A program made the position numbers and the translations under genes. Shown here in pieces: positions 34,854-47,151 of a stretch of DNA of 64,000 nucleotides (positions within the stretch are counted from its first letter, which is position 1; the number at the start of each line of letters is the position of its first letter). Source of the DNA: Myrica gale (lineage: Eukaryota > Streptophyta > Magnoliopsida > Fagales > Myricaceae); NCBI GenBank assembly GCA_963930655.1, contig OZ005615.1:15890001-15954000 (forward strand). Reading direction: 5' to 3'. A model generated the notes under the pieces. That model was not told the DNA's origin. It did not search any database and was given only the letters and a program-made list of their open reading frames with translations.

Positions 34854-36262
34854 AAAGTAGTTGTGCATGTAAGTATCTTACCCCGTCAAACTTTTAAAAT
34901 TTTTATGCTTAACTGAAATTTAATTTATTAATTGCATTTGTAGCGACGTCCGGAATCAGACACGTTCGAGATAGTACGCGCAAGATTGCCTTACTCAAGG
35001 CTAGCACCAGAGTAAAGCTGACTGTCCATATCCCTGATGGACGTACGAGCGGTGATAACAAGGCTTCCTCCATGCTCTCGAGTCATATTGGTGTGCTCAT
35101 TTTGCGTTTTTAACTGTTATATATGTTAAGGATGACTTCCAACTAGATTACGACCGAGCCGAGGATCGTATCACTGTGACTTCAACGATGAACACAGCGT
35201 ATAGGACGCACAGAAATAGAATGTTCCAGCATTAGTCGGTGTTCAATTCCAAAGAAGAGGCGTTAGAGCACCCGTATCCCGATATGAACAAGAAAGAATG
35301 GACTCGTGTTTGTGATTTATCCGCGAGCGAGGAATTTCAGGTTAAACATATTTATTCCATCTTGAACGTTTATTTTAGCTATATGCTTAATTGTGGTAAC
35401 AACTATAAATGTACAATGCAGAGGAGGAGTACAATCAACAAGGAGAATAGAGCTAAGCTGAAGATTGTACACACATTGGGAGCGAGGTCCTTCCAACACG
35501 CTAGAGCGTTGTTAGTAAGTAATAAATTTACATTTTTATCATTTATTATTTAAATAAACGACTTAAGTATTTTTGTTCTATATTTCTTTTGGTGTACAGA
35601 AAAATCCAGAATCTGATGAAATTAGTCCTTCGTTGTTTTATAAAAAGACGCATACTAATAAGGATGACATGTGGACTTCAGAAGATGCACGAGAAAAATT
35701 TGTAAGTTGTAACGTTAGATTTTTTGATGCATTCATATGCATTTTATGTTTCATATGTACTAGTTTTATATTCTTTTCTAATTTTGTAGGAAAAAATGGA
35801 GGCGTTACAGTTGAAGCACGAGTCAGAGGGAAAGTCATACACCGAAGTGGAGATCTTCGCTAAGGTGTTGGGGACAGACCGTACTAAATGACCTAAGGTT
35901 TAGGTCTTTTGGTACGTTCTGTTGGATCATCTTCATCCGCATCGTCCGTTGATTTGTCCCAGAGATTGGAGGAGGCCAGATTACAGATGAAGGAGATGAG
36001 GGGTAGACAAATGGAATACGAAGCTCTTCTGGTCAAGCGGTCAGATATAGAGCAGACAATGCGAGAGCATCTGCAGATGATGGAGGAGCAGCAACGGAAG
36101 AAAGACGAAGAACACCATAAGATGATGCAGGAGCATCAAAGGACCCTGGTGGAACAACAAAAAAGGATGATGCAACCAATGGCGGAGCAGATGCATGAAC
36201 AGATCATGGAGCAGATCAGACATCTGCAATCTCGTTCGACACTCAAACGAAAAATTGGGTAG
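34850..36262 (+). pseudogene. CACTA second ORF (Transposase_24-like plus coiled coil)
   Basis: After an intron-like gap the region encodes KLTVHIPDGRTSGDNKASSM, LSSHIGVL, then fragments around 35240-35340 (NKKEWTRVCDLSASEEFQ) and 35405-35510. It ends at 35909-36262 with SVGSSSSASSVDLSQRLEEA, a Met/Gln/Glu-rich coiled coil and LKRKIG. The same order occurs on the plus strand at 51188-52926 and on the minus strand at 11715-13146. Frames are interrupted, so it is a pseudogene of the DNA-binding partner-type ORF. Confidence 0.75.
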
Positions 36263-36439
36263 ATTTATGTATTTTTACTACCTTATAAGTACTTTATCAG
36301 TACTTATCGATTATGCATTTTATTTACTTTTTTTAAAATAACGATTGCATATTTGTAGATATTTTATTACATTATGAGCATCAAATATCTTTCTATTTAT
36401 ATTACTTTTAAATTATTTTAAAATTTTTAATACGAAGCA

Positions 36440-36935
36440 ACTCTTTCGAATGGTAACAAAGGTTGTCTGAACGGTTATTTGGCGTCGATAACGTGCCCAC
36501 GCATAACTATCCGTCCGCACCCTTCGCGTTTAATTATTCCATCTGAACGGTTATAAAGGCGTGCACAAGGTCTGAACGTGTTCGTCTGACGAAGAGTCTG
36601 AATCGTATACGTAGTAGTTTGAACGGGTTCTAAGGACAAATAGGTATTTCGTCATAAATGAAACAACGGTGCAGACGTGTTTTCGACAGCGTCCGGACGC
36701 TATGTAAGCCCGTTCGGACAATTTTATATAATCGTGCGCACAGATTGTACATGACGAAATTCATTTCGTCACCTTGGATGAACCGTTCGCTTGAGCAATC
36801 CGAACGTATAAAGAGTACGTTTGCACAGCTTATGTGAACGGATGGACTGTACTGGGCATGACAATTTTCAATTTCGTCGCTATGAGACGAAACCGTCCGA
36901 ACGGTTTCGAGCGACATAACACAAAATATGTTTTT
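36440..36935 (+). mobile_element. CACTA 3' subterminal region, terminus lost
   Basis: GAGTACGTTTGCACAGCTTA and GGATGGACTGTACTGGGCAT aligned with the reverse complement of 11090-11130 show this is the same subterminal region as in the minus-strand copy. Homology stops near 36930, before the GTCACCTAAA and TGTAGTG terminus would be reached. The element is truncated here. Confidence 0.75.
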
Positions 36936-37047
36936 TATACATCTAAGACTCTGCACTAAATCATTACAAAAAAAAAGATTATGCACTAATTGGTGATGAT
37001 CTTTTTAGGTCAAATATTCCTGATAGCGTTGTTAGTATGGTGGAAGG

Positions 37048-37502
37048 ATAAATAAATGAATAATTATTAGCATAATAGATTTCACAAATCAATCTCAAAT
37101 ACTCGAGGGTAAACTGTTATATGTTAATGGACATGATCACAATTAGAAGCCTAAAATTCGGAATAAAATAATATAAGAAAAATAATGGAAAAGAGATTTC
37201 GATGTGATCCTATGGCCGAGATCTGAGGTCACTAATGATCTCACGTTATATCACAGCTAGGGTTCAGATATCTTTTTCTAAATAGTTAACCATTATGACT
37301 TTGAGAAACCTTTCGATAGCTATGAAGTGTAGAAATGAAGAAGACAGAACATTTGGGCTGATTAGTTGTAAAATCTAAGACTCAAAATATGAGATTAACA
37401 AGACTTGAAAATTATTGAAGATTATAGATTCAATTGTAAACAAAGTTCAAAATCGCTTGTCAAATCATGTAAGTATGATAATTTTCGCAGACAAACTTTC
37501 AA
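37048..37502 (+). repeat. Dispersed repeat, copy 1
   Basis: This segment is colinear with 63277-63765 in the same orientation. Shared stretches include ACAAATCAATCTCAAATACTC, GATGGACATGAT, GTGATCCTA, GAGATCTGAG and AAGACTTGAA. The element class is not recognised and no coding sequence is seen. Confidence 0.75.
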
Positions 37503-38340
37503 GCCCAACAAATTGGGCTCAAGTAAAAGACATAAATAAACTAATGCATAAATTTATGATAGCTTGGCCCAAGACAACTAGCATGGTAGCCCAATCGTTA
37601 GACAGCTCATCCATCAGCCTCTTCAGTTGTTCAAAGACACGAAGACATCCTAACTGACTCCGAAACCTATGTTTGTTTTAGATCTCAAAAAAATTTCAAA
37701 AACTTCTCTCTTTTTTTCATCAATTTCAATACATTTTCATCAATCCAATAATTTTTTCATCAATTTCAATACCTTTTTACCAATCTCAATAACTTTTTAC
37801 AAATTTTAATAACTTTTAACACATTTTTCATCAATCCCAAGATAATCTACACTACTTTAAAAAAAACACAAATACAAAAACTGTTTTAAGATCTAAACCA
37901 AACATAACTTCCACACCCCAATCTCTAGGACTCCACCATTACGACACGCCTCATCTCAGCCCTAGTCTCTAGTATTTCTCCCAAATAACCCTGGTGCAAT
38001 TTGGGTTGATGACAAAAATCCGGCCTCATAGAAGGGTACAACAGTAGGAGTGTGCACCCCTTACCCCCTCGCCGGGCATTCGAAACAAACGCACAGGGAC
38101 GTATTGTTTCCCTGTGAAAGAGTAATAATATTCCTCTATAAAATCGTTAATATAGGTGACGTAAAAAAAGCGAGTGTATCTTAAAAAAAAACAAATGTAT
38201 TTCAGAAGTACTAATATCTTTTGTTTTTCTGGTCCATCTTTTTAACTTTGACCGAATAGCGGAGAATAGGTTTGCAGCTTTCGGTGCTCTTCCCTCCTTA
38301 CTCCTCCTAGATTTAGCTGCCCCTTCCCTTCTGTAACTGT
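37503..38340. other. Spacer upstream of GPA1
   Basis: It has short CATCAATTTCAATA-type repeats at about 37700-37820 and no recognised gene. The promoter of the G-alpha gene should lie in the right part. Confidence 0.45.
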
Positions 38341-38349
38341 AAAGCTCTT

Positions 38350-38361
38350 AACTATATAGAA
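38350..38361 (+). promoter_or_regulatory. Putative TATA region of GPA1
   Basis: AACTATATAGAATA precedes the likely 5' UTR exon, which appears to end at ATTG/GTAGGT (38554/38555). The transcription start would be expected near 38385. Confidence 0.35.
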
Positions 38362-39754
38362 TAACGAGTGTACTATTTTATCCGTTCACACAGATATATC
38401 TATACGTACACATTTTGAATATCAAGCTGCTAAACAAAGAAGAAAAGGGGGAAATCGCCTTCCGTAGAGCTTCACTATCAGTATTACTAAAACCATCAAA
38501 TCTAGAGGCATTTCCCCAACTCCGCAGCTCAGAAAAACACTCCCATGGTTATTGGTAGGTTCTAAAAACCTCTTCTCTTGTTTTGCATATTCAAATTTTC
38601 AACATGTGGATCTTTCTTTTGTTGTGTGAGCGGCTTTTTTCTGAGGAAATCGCTGTGACTTGATCCTCAAATAGTAGATCAAGAGCTTTTACATATCATT
38701 TTCTTTCTGAGGAAAGAAGAAAGAAGATTTGTGGGTTCAATAGTACGGCGTTTCGGGTTGTCTTTCTAATGAATCTATTCTATTGGCTGGCGATATGCGG
38801 ATAGGTGTATACTTCTTGACAGCAGCCAAATTCAAAGTAAGACCTTTATAGGAATTCTTTTTTCGAGACAAGCGAACAGTCTGGTTGAGTTTTTGATATG
38901 TGGGTCGTAGTACCTATCTCTGTTCACTGTTCTTATAGTGGACTGAAAGAGATGAATTATTATTCTTATATCGGAGAGTTGGATGCATGAAAAATAGTTG
39001 GTCAGTTGAAAAATGGAAAAGCCCCAAATCAATATAATTATGGAGGTACTATGTTTAAGTGTTCCTCAACGTCGTGGTTTGGCTTCACAGCTCCGGATTG
39101 AGCTTAACTTGGCTTAACAACAAGTGGCCAGTAATTTGGGGTGGCACACCAGCGTGATGCTTTAAGTTGGTATTCAGTTTTTGTACTTAGGAACTAACTT
39201 CTCCGGAATTTCTGACCCATCTAGCATGCTATTTGGCAAAAGCGCTGCTTAAATCCAATGAATCAAGTACAGGGCTTCGAACTGAATTGCCAAATCTTAA
39301 CAATATTCTTGGGTCATTCCATCCATGTTATGTGGCTGAACCAGGTGTTGTTTACTGATACCATGTTCTGTAATTACACTTTTTTTGCAAGTCAGGACAA
39401 AGATATCACACCATAACTTAAGCATTATAAATTCTACTGTTTTCATCCATCAAATAATGAGCAGTGTACTAGTGACTTCATTTGAGCAATCTTTGCCCAA
39501 GCTGGATAAAAATATCAACCGGTTGTTTGTATTTCCTCAAATATGACTGATGCTTAGGACATATTCCTTCATTTTGTGAGTGAACGGCGGCAGGGAAGAT
39601 ATTATTCTTCTTTATTTGTCCTGATCAATATAGTTTTGATTAGGATATCTTGAACAGGTAGAGAGAGAAATTGCATTAGAAAATTGAAGTCAGATCTGAC
39701 TTCTGATGAAGCTTGACTGAGGTATCTTCTATGCGGTCAACTGTAATCGACAGT

Positions 39755-42700
39755 ATGGGCATACTCTGCAGTAGAAACCGTCATTACAATGGATCAGATG
39801 CTGAAGACAATGCACAGGTTATTCTTTTTTTTCTCTCTCTCTCTCTCTTTTGTGTATGAATGTATATTTGGGTTAGGCTTGGTAAACTGCCAAGTGACGG
39901 TGGAACAACTTTATATCACATTTAGGCTTTATTTTGAATATTAATGTGTGATTTTCAGGATGCAGAAATTGAAAGGCGAATTGAGCAAGAAACGAAAGCT
40001 GAAAAGCATATCCAGAAACTTCTGCTACTTGGTACACAGCATAAACAGTATTTCTTATTACCTCAATTGTTTTGCATACAAAAAATCATTTACTTATTAG
40101 TTGAAGCTTGTCAAGATTGAAAAACTTCTATTTCAATGGTCAATGACGGAACAAGGCATCATCCGCGGTTTCTGCGGTGGTGCTTTCATAGACTAAACAG
40201 AGAATGTGATTGTCTTGATTATGACCTGCCTTATTCACAAATGTGTTCAGTGCAGGCACCATTTCAACATCCATGATTAAGAAGTTGACCCTCCTATGTC
40301 ACCCTTTTGGGATTGAGAGAGTATTAGATCACTTGCCTCTGTTAAGGAACAATCATGGATTTTGGGATTGCAGGGTAATCGCACCTTAATCTGTAATGCC
40401 TTCTGAAGTCCCAATTACCTTTATTCCACGCCTAATTTTGAGATTGTCTAATAAAGTTCCTTTCTCTTAATGGGGGGACATTATTTGAGGATTGCCGTTT
40501 GACTTGGGTCCTCTGGCAACAGATAACTGTTTCTTAGAATAGTGGTGTGACTAGATGGCTGATTCCATTGCCGTTCAAGTTAATATAATTCAGCTTTCAG
40601 GATGAGTGTAAAGTATAAATCAAATAATTAATGCAGTTTTCCTATCCTTGTTTTCATCAGGACCGAGTTCCTTTTGTTGCTTTGTTGTCAAGGTTCTGAT
40701 GTTGACAGAACATGTTTGGCTTGTACCTCAATTGCAAATCTATACGGCTCACCTTCCTTTTGTTCCTACCACTAAAATGGTCTAGTGTTTAAGGTTATTT
40801 TTCTTTTCCTGTGCATTTAAGCTTATTGTCTATGTGCATAAAACTTATCCCTCTAGTTAGGGGCTTATGCATAAACATTTATTTTGTGCCATTTTTGTTA
40901 CTTTTTGGTTGATGTAAATGATATGGTCCATCTTTTGTTGTTAAGGTGCTGGGGAGTCAGGGAAGTCCACAATTTTTAAGCAGGCAAGATATTTTATTCC
41001 TCTTTAAAATTGTGTCTTGCCGTTTATTGGAGATGCAAATATTTATGTTGGAGTGCATAATCCATGCTCAGATAAGACTGTTGTTTCAAACTGGCTTTGA
41101 CGAGGAGGAGCTAAAGAGCTACATTTCTGTAATCCATGCCAACGTGTATCAGACTATAAAAGTATGCAATACTTGAAAGGTTGTGTTGGTTATTTCCCTT
41201 TCTGCATCTTACAGAGAGTATCTAGTATCAGCTGTTTTTGTGAAAAAAATATTTAATTTCTTGTGCTGAGATGAGGCTAAAACTACTGTATGGTGTGGAA
41301 TGATATAAAATTTAAGTGGTTTAATTGTTGCATGCTGAACAATATTGAACAGATGTTGCATGATGGATCAAAGGAGTTGGCTCAGAATGACGCAGATTCT
41401 TCGAAGTATGTTATTTCAAGTGAAAACAAGGTTTGAGCTCACACTTCGACTGTCTAATACAATGCCTCTGTAATTGGAGCTTCCGATTTATTTACATTAC
41501 CAAAAATATAAAATCTGTCTAAAAGGTCTTCTAAAACATGATTGATTTTGCGTCCGAGTTCAGTGCTTGTGAATGGGTGCCCGGATTTCCCTCGTTATAA
41601 AAAAACATGATTGATTTTGCAAGTAAAAGGTTTAAGTGATTAAATTTTGCCTCTCCTCCAAAAATATCTTTCATGCTTAACTGGGGTTGGCAATGCCTTG
41701 CCTTTTTGTAAATTAGTAGAACTTGCTTTTTCTTTCAGGCTGTTGGAGAGAAACTATCAGAAATTGGAGGCAGACTGGATTATCCTCGTCTCACAAAAGA
41801 GCTTGCACAGGAGATCGAGACTTTATGGAAAGATGCTGCAATTCAGGTAGCTGTTACTTCTAATAACATGTGCTGATCGCTCTACATCAGTCTCATTCTT
41901 TCTTCCTTTTCTTCAACTGTTATTCAGCGCCTGTCCTTTGTCTCATCTTGACTTTCAGTAATTATTCGGTGTTGTTTCCCTAAATGACGCATGCTAAATT
42001 TTTCTTTAACTATGTAAATATAGGAAACATATGCTCACAGTAATGAACTCCAAGTTCCAGAGTGTACCCATTATTTCATGCAAAATTTACAAAGATTGGC
42101 TGATGCGAATTATGTTCCAACAAAGGTATGTGATACATATAATACTTCTTTGTCACAAAAAGGTTCATTTGCACAATAGGAGATTTCATGATGTTGGTTT
42201 CGGAATGGCTGGAAAACCTTGTGCACCAAAACAGAAGATTGAAAAATATGTTTCAAAGATATCTTGACTTCTTGTATCTCTGGTGTACTATTCCTTTATG
42301 GAAAAGACTCAAGATTTATCTCTACGACTCAGAGAGTTGCTATATCTGCACATACTGTTTAGTATTATAGCTGCTGAGCTTTCTTTTGTTCCTTCAGCAG
42401 CTTTGAAGGGATTTTTTTATTGTATATTAAGTACTTTTCACGTCTTTTTTCCAAACCTATCTTGAAAAATACTCCATAGTTTTTTTCTTTGGTTTGTCAT
42501 TGATCCATATACGTTGTATCTTGGTGCCACCTTAAATTCTTATAATCTGCGTGATTTCATTTTCTATATCACAGATACACGTTTCTAATCGAGTCTTCAA
42601 TTAAAAGCAGAGCTCACTTTATGTTTCTCGTATTTGTCCACTTTGAAGCTTTTTTTAGGTTTTTGGTCTTCAGAAACTTTCTTCTTACCACCATCTGTTC

Positions 42701-45080
42701 CTACGTACTATGGGTTCATCTTTCATAGAGTATTGTCATGGTTTAACCTTTGATCATACTTATTTATAAGTTTTTTACTTGGAAAGTATATGTTCAACTA
42801 GTTTCTAATTTGTATTCTGGTATTGCAGGAAGACGTTCTCTGTGCAAGAGTTCGCACAACTGGAGTTGTAGAGATCCAGTTCAGGTGATATTTCGTTTTA
42901 AGTAAGATGATATTCAACTATTAGCATTGTGCTATGAATTAATATTTCTGTTATAATCACAAGCAATGCGTCAGTACTCTCTTCTCCTCCTGAAGTCAGC
43001 AGCTTAACTGCAACTTTATTTTATCATGTCAATCGTAATTAAAATGCAAAAGAATAGGAACTACCCAAGATAACTAAAATACAAAATAGAGAAATAGCAT
43101 GGCAGTCATCCCGCAAGTTCGGCTACTAAATGGCTTACAATCAATTCATACATGAGCACAAGTTACATCAAAATATAATATAGGCTGTTGGAATCTATAT
43201 ACTTCTCTATTTCAAATTTTCCATATAACAATATGGTAATATCAGTTATAGCCAGATTGGAACATGTGCCGCACTCCAACAATTCCATTCAAGAAAGCTT
43301 TTGTGCCCTTAATACACTATTTCAAATTATCTCGATAATCCTTTCTTGCCATATTGTTCAATTGACGGGCAAGTTCCATCCAGGTTATAATCTGAAATAA
43401 GAAACAACTCTCTGATCAATCCTCATCAATTGACCCACTTGCCCTTTTCCTGATATCGCCTTGTTTCATGGCGAAGATGACCAGGCAAAATTATATTTGA
43501 CTCTATTCTTTTGTCCTCCATAGCTTATAACTTCTGTATCCATCTAAAAATTCTTATTCAAGTTCCATCATTTGAACAAATTAAAGTTCAATGACAAGGA
43601 TGCTGTCAAAGTAGTGTGAAATAATTTGTTTTATTTTTTGAATGTACTTTATATCGTCACTTGTAAAACTGAGAGCACTGAGAGCCTGAACTCCAGGACT
43701 CATATTATTTAAGTATTTTGGTTAAATACACTTTTTGCACACCGATTATTAGGGTTCTGACACTTTGCATTCCGGAATATCGATTTCATTACATTTCACA
43801 CCTAAAATATCAATCGTTTTTGCACTCTCCATTGTTAATTTAAACGGAAATCGATAGTTTAGTTAAGTGAGATGTCGATTTTTCCTTCATAATTTTTTAG
43901 CATTATATTTTTTAGGGGTAAATTCTCAATTTTTTGAACTAAAATATCAATTGCCATTTAAACTAACAGTGGAGGGTACAAAATGTACAAGGGTGGTAGT
44001 TGACAGGCGAAATATCATGAAATTGATAGTTAAGGGTGCAATGTGTCAATACCTCAATAGTTTCGTAAGTATTTTTATCAAAAATAACCGTTTACGCAAT
44101 ATTTGGCGAGTGGCAGCCCTGTTGGAGAAAATAAGAAAAGCGGTGAAGTATATAGACTCTTCGATGTTGGAGGGCAGAGAAATGAAAGGAGGAAATGGAT
44201 CCATCTATTTGAAGGTGTTACAGCTGTAATTTTTTGTGCTGCCATAAGCGAGTAAGTCTACTGTTGCTTAAAATTATGTTATAATCATATGCATTTAGCA
44301 TGATGGTATTTGAGGCTTTCTCTGATTAACCATTACTTTTCTTGGATATATTTGGCCATATCTTGGCCCTGATATCCTCTTTAACTGTACGTTAGCCAGA
44401 AAAGCTTGCTAGATATGGCCGAAACATTCTTTTTCGCTTTTCCTTCTTTCTACGTTCCTTTGTTTTTTTTGTTTTTGAAAGGGTAGGTATGGGTTCAAGC
44501 AATTCCATTTGAATCGCAAGTGTTTAGTTCTCTGTTCATTGTAACAATATGCGTGTTAACTAAGTTCCAAAGAATTCTTCTTGGGTCTTTTGGTGTGCCA
44601 TTTGCTTTAAATGTTTGAACAACTTGTATGAAACAAAAAAATATACTTAAAAGTTTTGTGGTCATTCTGATAAGCACTTCCGCATTCTATTGTATTGGTT
44701 TTCCATTAGTTGGGATCGTAAAAGAGAACCAAAAGGAATGGCTCAGAGCATTGTCAACTAGACTCTGATTGGCACAATTGCCCACTCATATCTCATAATG
44801 TCTAAGATGAGCATTACAATATTAAAACGTGTAAAGCTGAAGAATGCTTAAACTAACACTTGCCTTTCAGGTATGATCAAACTCTTTTTGAGGATGAAAA
44901 CAAGAACAGAATGATGGAGACTAAGGAACTCTTTGACTGGGTCCTCAAGCAACCTTGCTTCGAGGTTTTCTTTTATGCCATTTCTGTTATGCATCTTTTG
45001 TAAATACACACACACACACACAAATGAATATAGGAGGCTGTACAAATATCTGTTGAAGAGTTATTTTCTAAAACTCGTTA

Positions 45081-45136
<56 letters not shown>

Positions 45137-46051
45137 TATGTATCTATGTATATGAAATATGCACACACGCACAAGCATAATGCCTTCTTATGAGCTGTGA
45201 AGATTTCTATACAACTTATGTTTTTTTTCGTTTTCAACCTGTTTCTCTGCAGAAAACATCCTTCATGCTTTTTTTAAACAAGTTCGATATATTTGAGCAG
45301 AAGGTTTTACAAGTAAGTCAGAAGAACGATGCAGAATTTTTTATTTGGTTAAACATAATAATTTTTTTATGAGTCTAATGATTCACATTCTTTAGGTGCC
45401 ACTAAATGTATGCGAATGGTTCAAGGACTACCAGCCAGTTTCTACGGGAAAACAAGAGATTGAACATGCATATGAGTAAGCATTTACATCTTCCTGATCC
45501 TTTTTTTTCAGAAAAAATAATGAGAACCATGTGCAAGGCTGAGGTAAACTCCGAGCACTTGAAATTTCTGTTTCGTAAATATGTGGTAAGTCAAGGGACT
45601 TGAATCTCTGACAGACAAATCGGGAAATGTATCCATCAGCCAATCCAAACTGTACTGGGAACAATAATAATAATAAATGCAACATGGAAGATAGAGGAGC
45701 AGATATGTTGTGCAAAATGCTTGTTGGTTAGTCTTCGCAGCCCAAAATTGCTAACTAACCTTCAGTGTGGAACTCCATAATTATTTCACTGATGTGTCTA
45801 GAAATTTTAGAACCTTCATATTGTTTTGATTTTTAGACTAGAAACTTGACATTCTAAATATCTGAAAAATCAGGTTTGTGAAGAAAAAATTTGAGGAGTT
45901 GTATTTTCAGAGCACTGCTCCTGATTGTGTAGACCGGGTCTTCAAGATCTACAGGACTACAGCTCTTGATCAGAAGCTCGTTAAGAAGACTTTCAAGCTC
46001 GTAGACGAGACTTTGAGACGGAGGAATCTCTTGGAGGCTGGCTTGTTGTGA
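39755..46051 (+). CDS. GPA1: Heterotrimeric G-protein alpha subunit, 13 coding exons, 384 aa
   Basis: Coding exons: 39755-39817, 39959-40031, 40946-40983, 41072-41161, 41353-41430, 41739-41846, 42024-42125, 42829-42884, 44117-44251, 44871-44964, 45253-45312, 45396-45475 and 45874-46051. All phases agree. The protein binds and hydrolyses GTP and acts at the plasma membrane with G-beta/gamma. Landmarks are: MGILCS at the N-terminus (Gly2 myristoylation, Cys5 palmitoylation); P-loop GAGESGKST (46-54); RVRTTGV switch I with Arg191; DVGGQRNER (219-227) with Gln223; NKFD (288-291); and the C-terminus [14 protein letters not shown]. Length equals the plant family (about 383). The ATG at 39755 is chosen because it exposes the lipidation motif; another in-frame ATG lies at 39731. 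Intron 3 uses a GC donor. A 5' UTR intron (about 38555-39657) is likely. Confidence 0.97.
43722..44081. mobile_element. Foldback MITE-like insertion in GPA1 intron 8
   Basis: The left part (TTTTTGCACTCTCCATTGTT and AATTTAAACGG near 43815) is complementary in outline to the right part (CCATTTAAACTAACAGTGGA near 43955). The outer ends TTAAATACACTTTTTGCAC and GTAAGTATTTTTAT also pair weakly. It ends about 35 nt before the acceptor of exon 9, inside the 1.2-kb intron 8. It has no coding content. Confidence 0.6.
45005..45136. repeat. Microsatellites in GPA1 intron 10
   Basis: (CA)n lies at 45005-45022. A (TC)n(TA)n(GA)n array lies at 45080-45136 and forms a near-perfect palindrome, with the (TC) and (GA) arms complementary around a (TA)n core. 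Confidence 0.95.
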
Positions 46052-47151
46052 CGACAAAGCAAGTTCTTAGGGGAAGAAGAACATGTTTTGTTGATTGAAG
46101 AACTACTTCAGATTTTGGGCATTAACGTCAAGTGGACTGAATAGTAAATATCTACTCCGCTCGTTGATATTAGCTTTCAGTTCCAGTTAGATTCTGTTCA
46201 ATTTGTGCTCCATGAAAGCTTTTAAAAGGTTTAACGTTCCAGAATGGCCCTTGAATAGAAAAAACAAAGCTGTTTTTCCGATGTCTTCATGTAAAATGCA
46301 ACAAAAAAGAAACAAGAAACGAGCTCATTAATTTCTATTCTTTATAGATGAGTTGGACCGGCAAATTTTCAGTTGAAAGACTTCTGGCGCAAACGGATTT
46401 TTAAACTCATTGCCTGGTTTTTCAGAGATTTTAAAAGGATTAAAATGACTATTTTCGTCTAGGGTTTTCATCACTTCTAATAATACGTCTTTTAAGTTTT
46501 CGTGTTTATCTCAGTCTTTGGGTTTTATAATGCTGTCAAAATAGTCTTTTTGTCTATGCAAATTGCCCCGTCAACTAACGGTTCTATAAGTCATGATCAA
46601 TAGAAAATGACATAAAAATAATAATTGTTTTAAGTTAAATTATACTTATAATTTTTTGTCTAGATTTATAATAAAATTGATGATATGATATGCCAAGATT
46701 AATATATGATCAGAAAGTATGTCACATTACTTAAAAATAAAATTAACAAGACATTATAAAAGTTTAAAATACTGAAACAAAAAAATCAGAAAAATACAAT
46801 AAATTCTCCTTGATACAGCCACCGCGCTAGTGCAGTTGGGCACAATCTCTTGGAGGTGGGTCTTGGACCCTCCTGCAAAAGGCGCAAAATTTTGAACCCC
46901 CCCCCCCCTCCCAAATTCTTTTACTATTTTCTATACGGTTTTGACAAAGTTTAAGGTTTGGCTCTCCCAAAAATTTTAAAGCCCAACTTCGCTTCTGATT
47001 ACATGTTTAAAATTACATGTTTTATTAAATTTTAAGATTTAGTTTCAATCTTAACAAATTTGTAATTTTTTTAAAAAAAATTAGAAGGTTTTAGATATTT
47101 TTTCTTTTGACAATATATTTAACAATAAAGCTTATAATGTGCAGTTTACTT
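46052..47151. other. 3' UTR of GPA1 and AT-rich spacer
   Basis: The GPA1 3' UTR should occupy roughly the first 250 nt. A poly-C run with degraded retroelement-like text lies at 46815-46910. No gene is recognised. Confidence 0.5.

Noticed and set aside
46815..46910. Possible tRNA- or SINE-like block (CTAGTGCAGTTGGGCACAATC)
   Set aside because: No cloverleaf can be drawn, the B-box-like part is poor, and it runs into a poly-C stretch.
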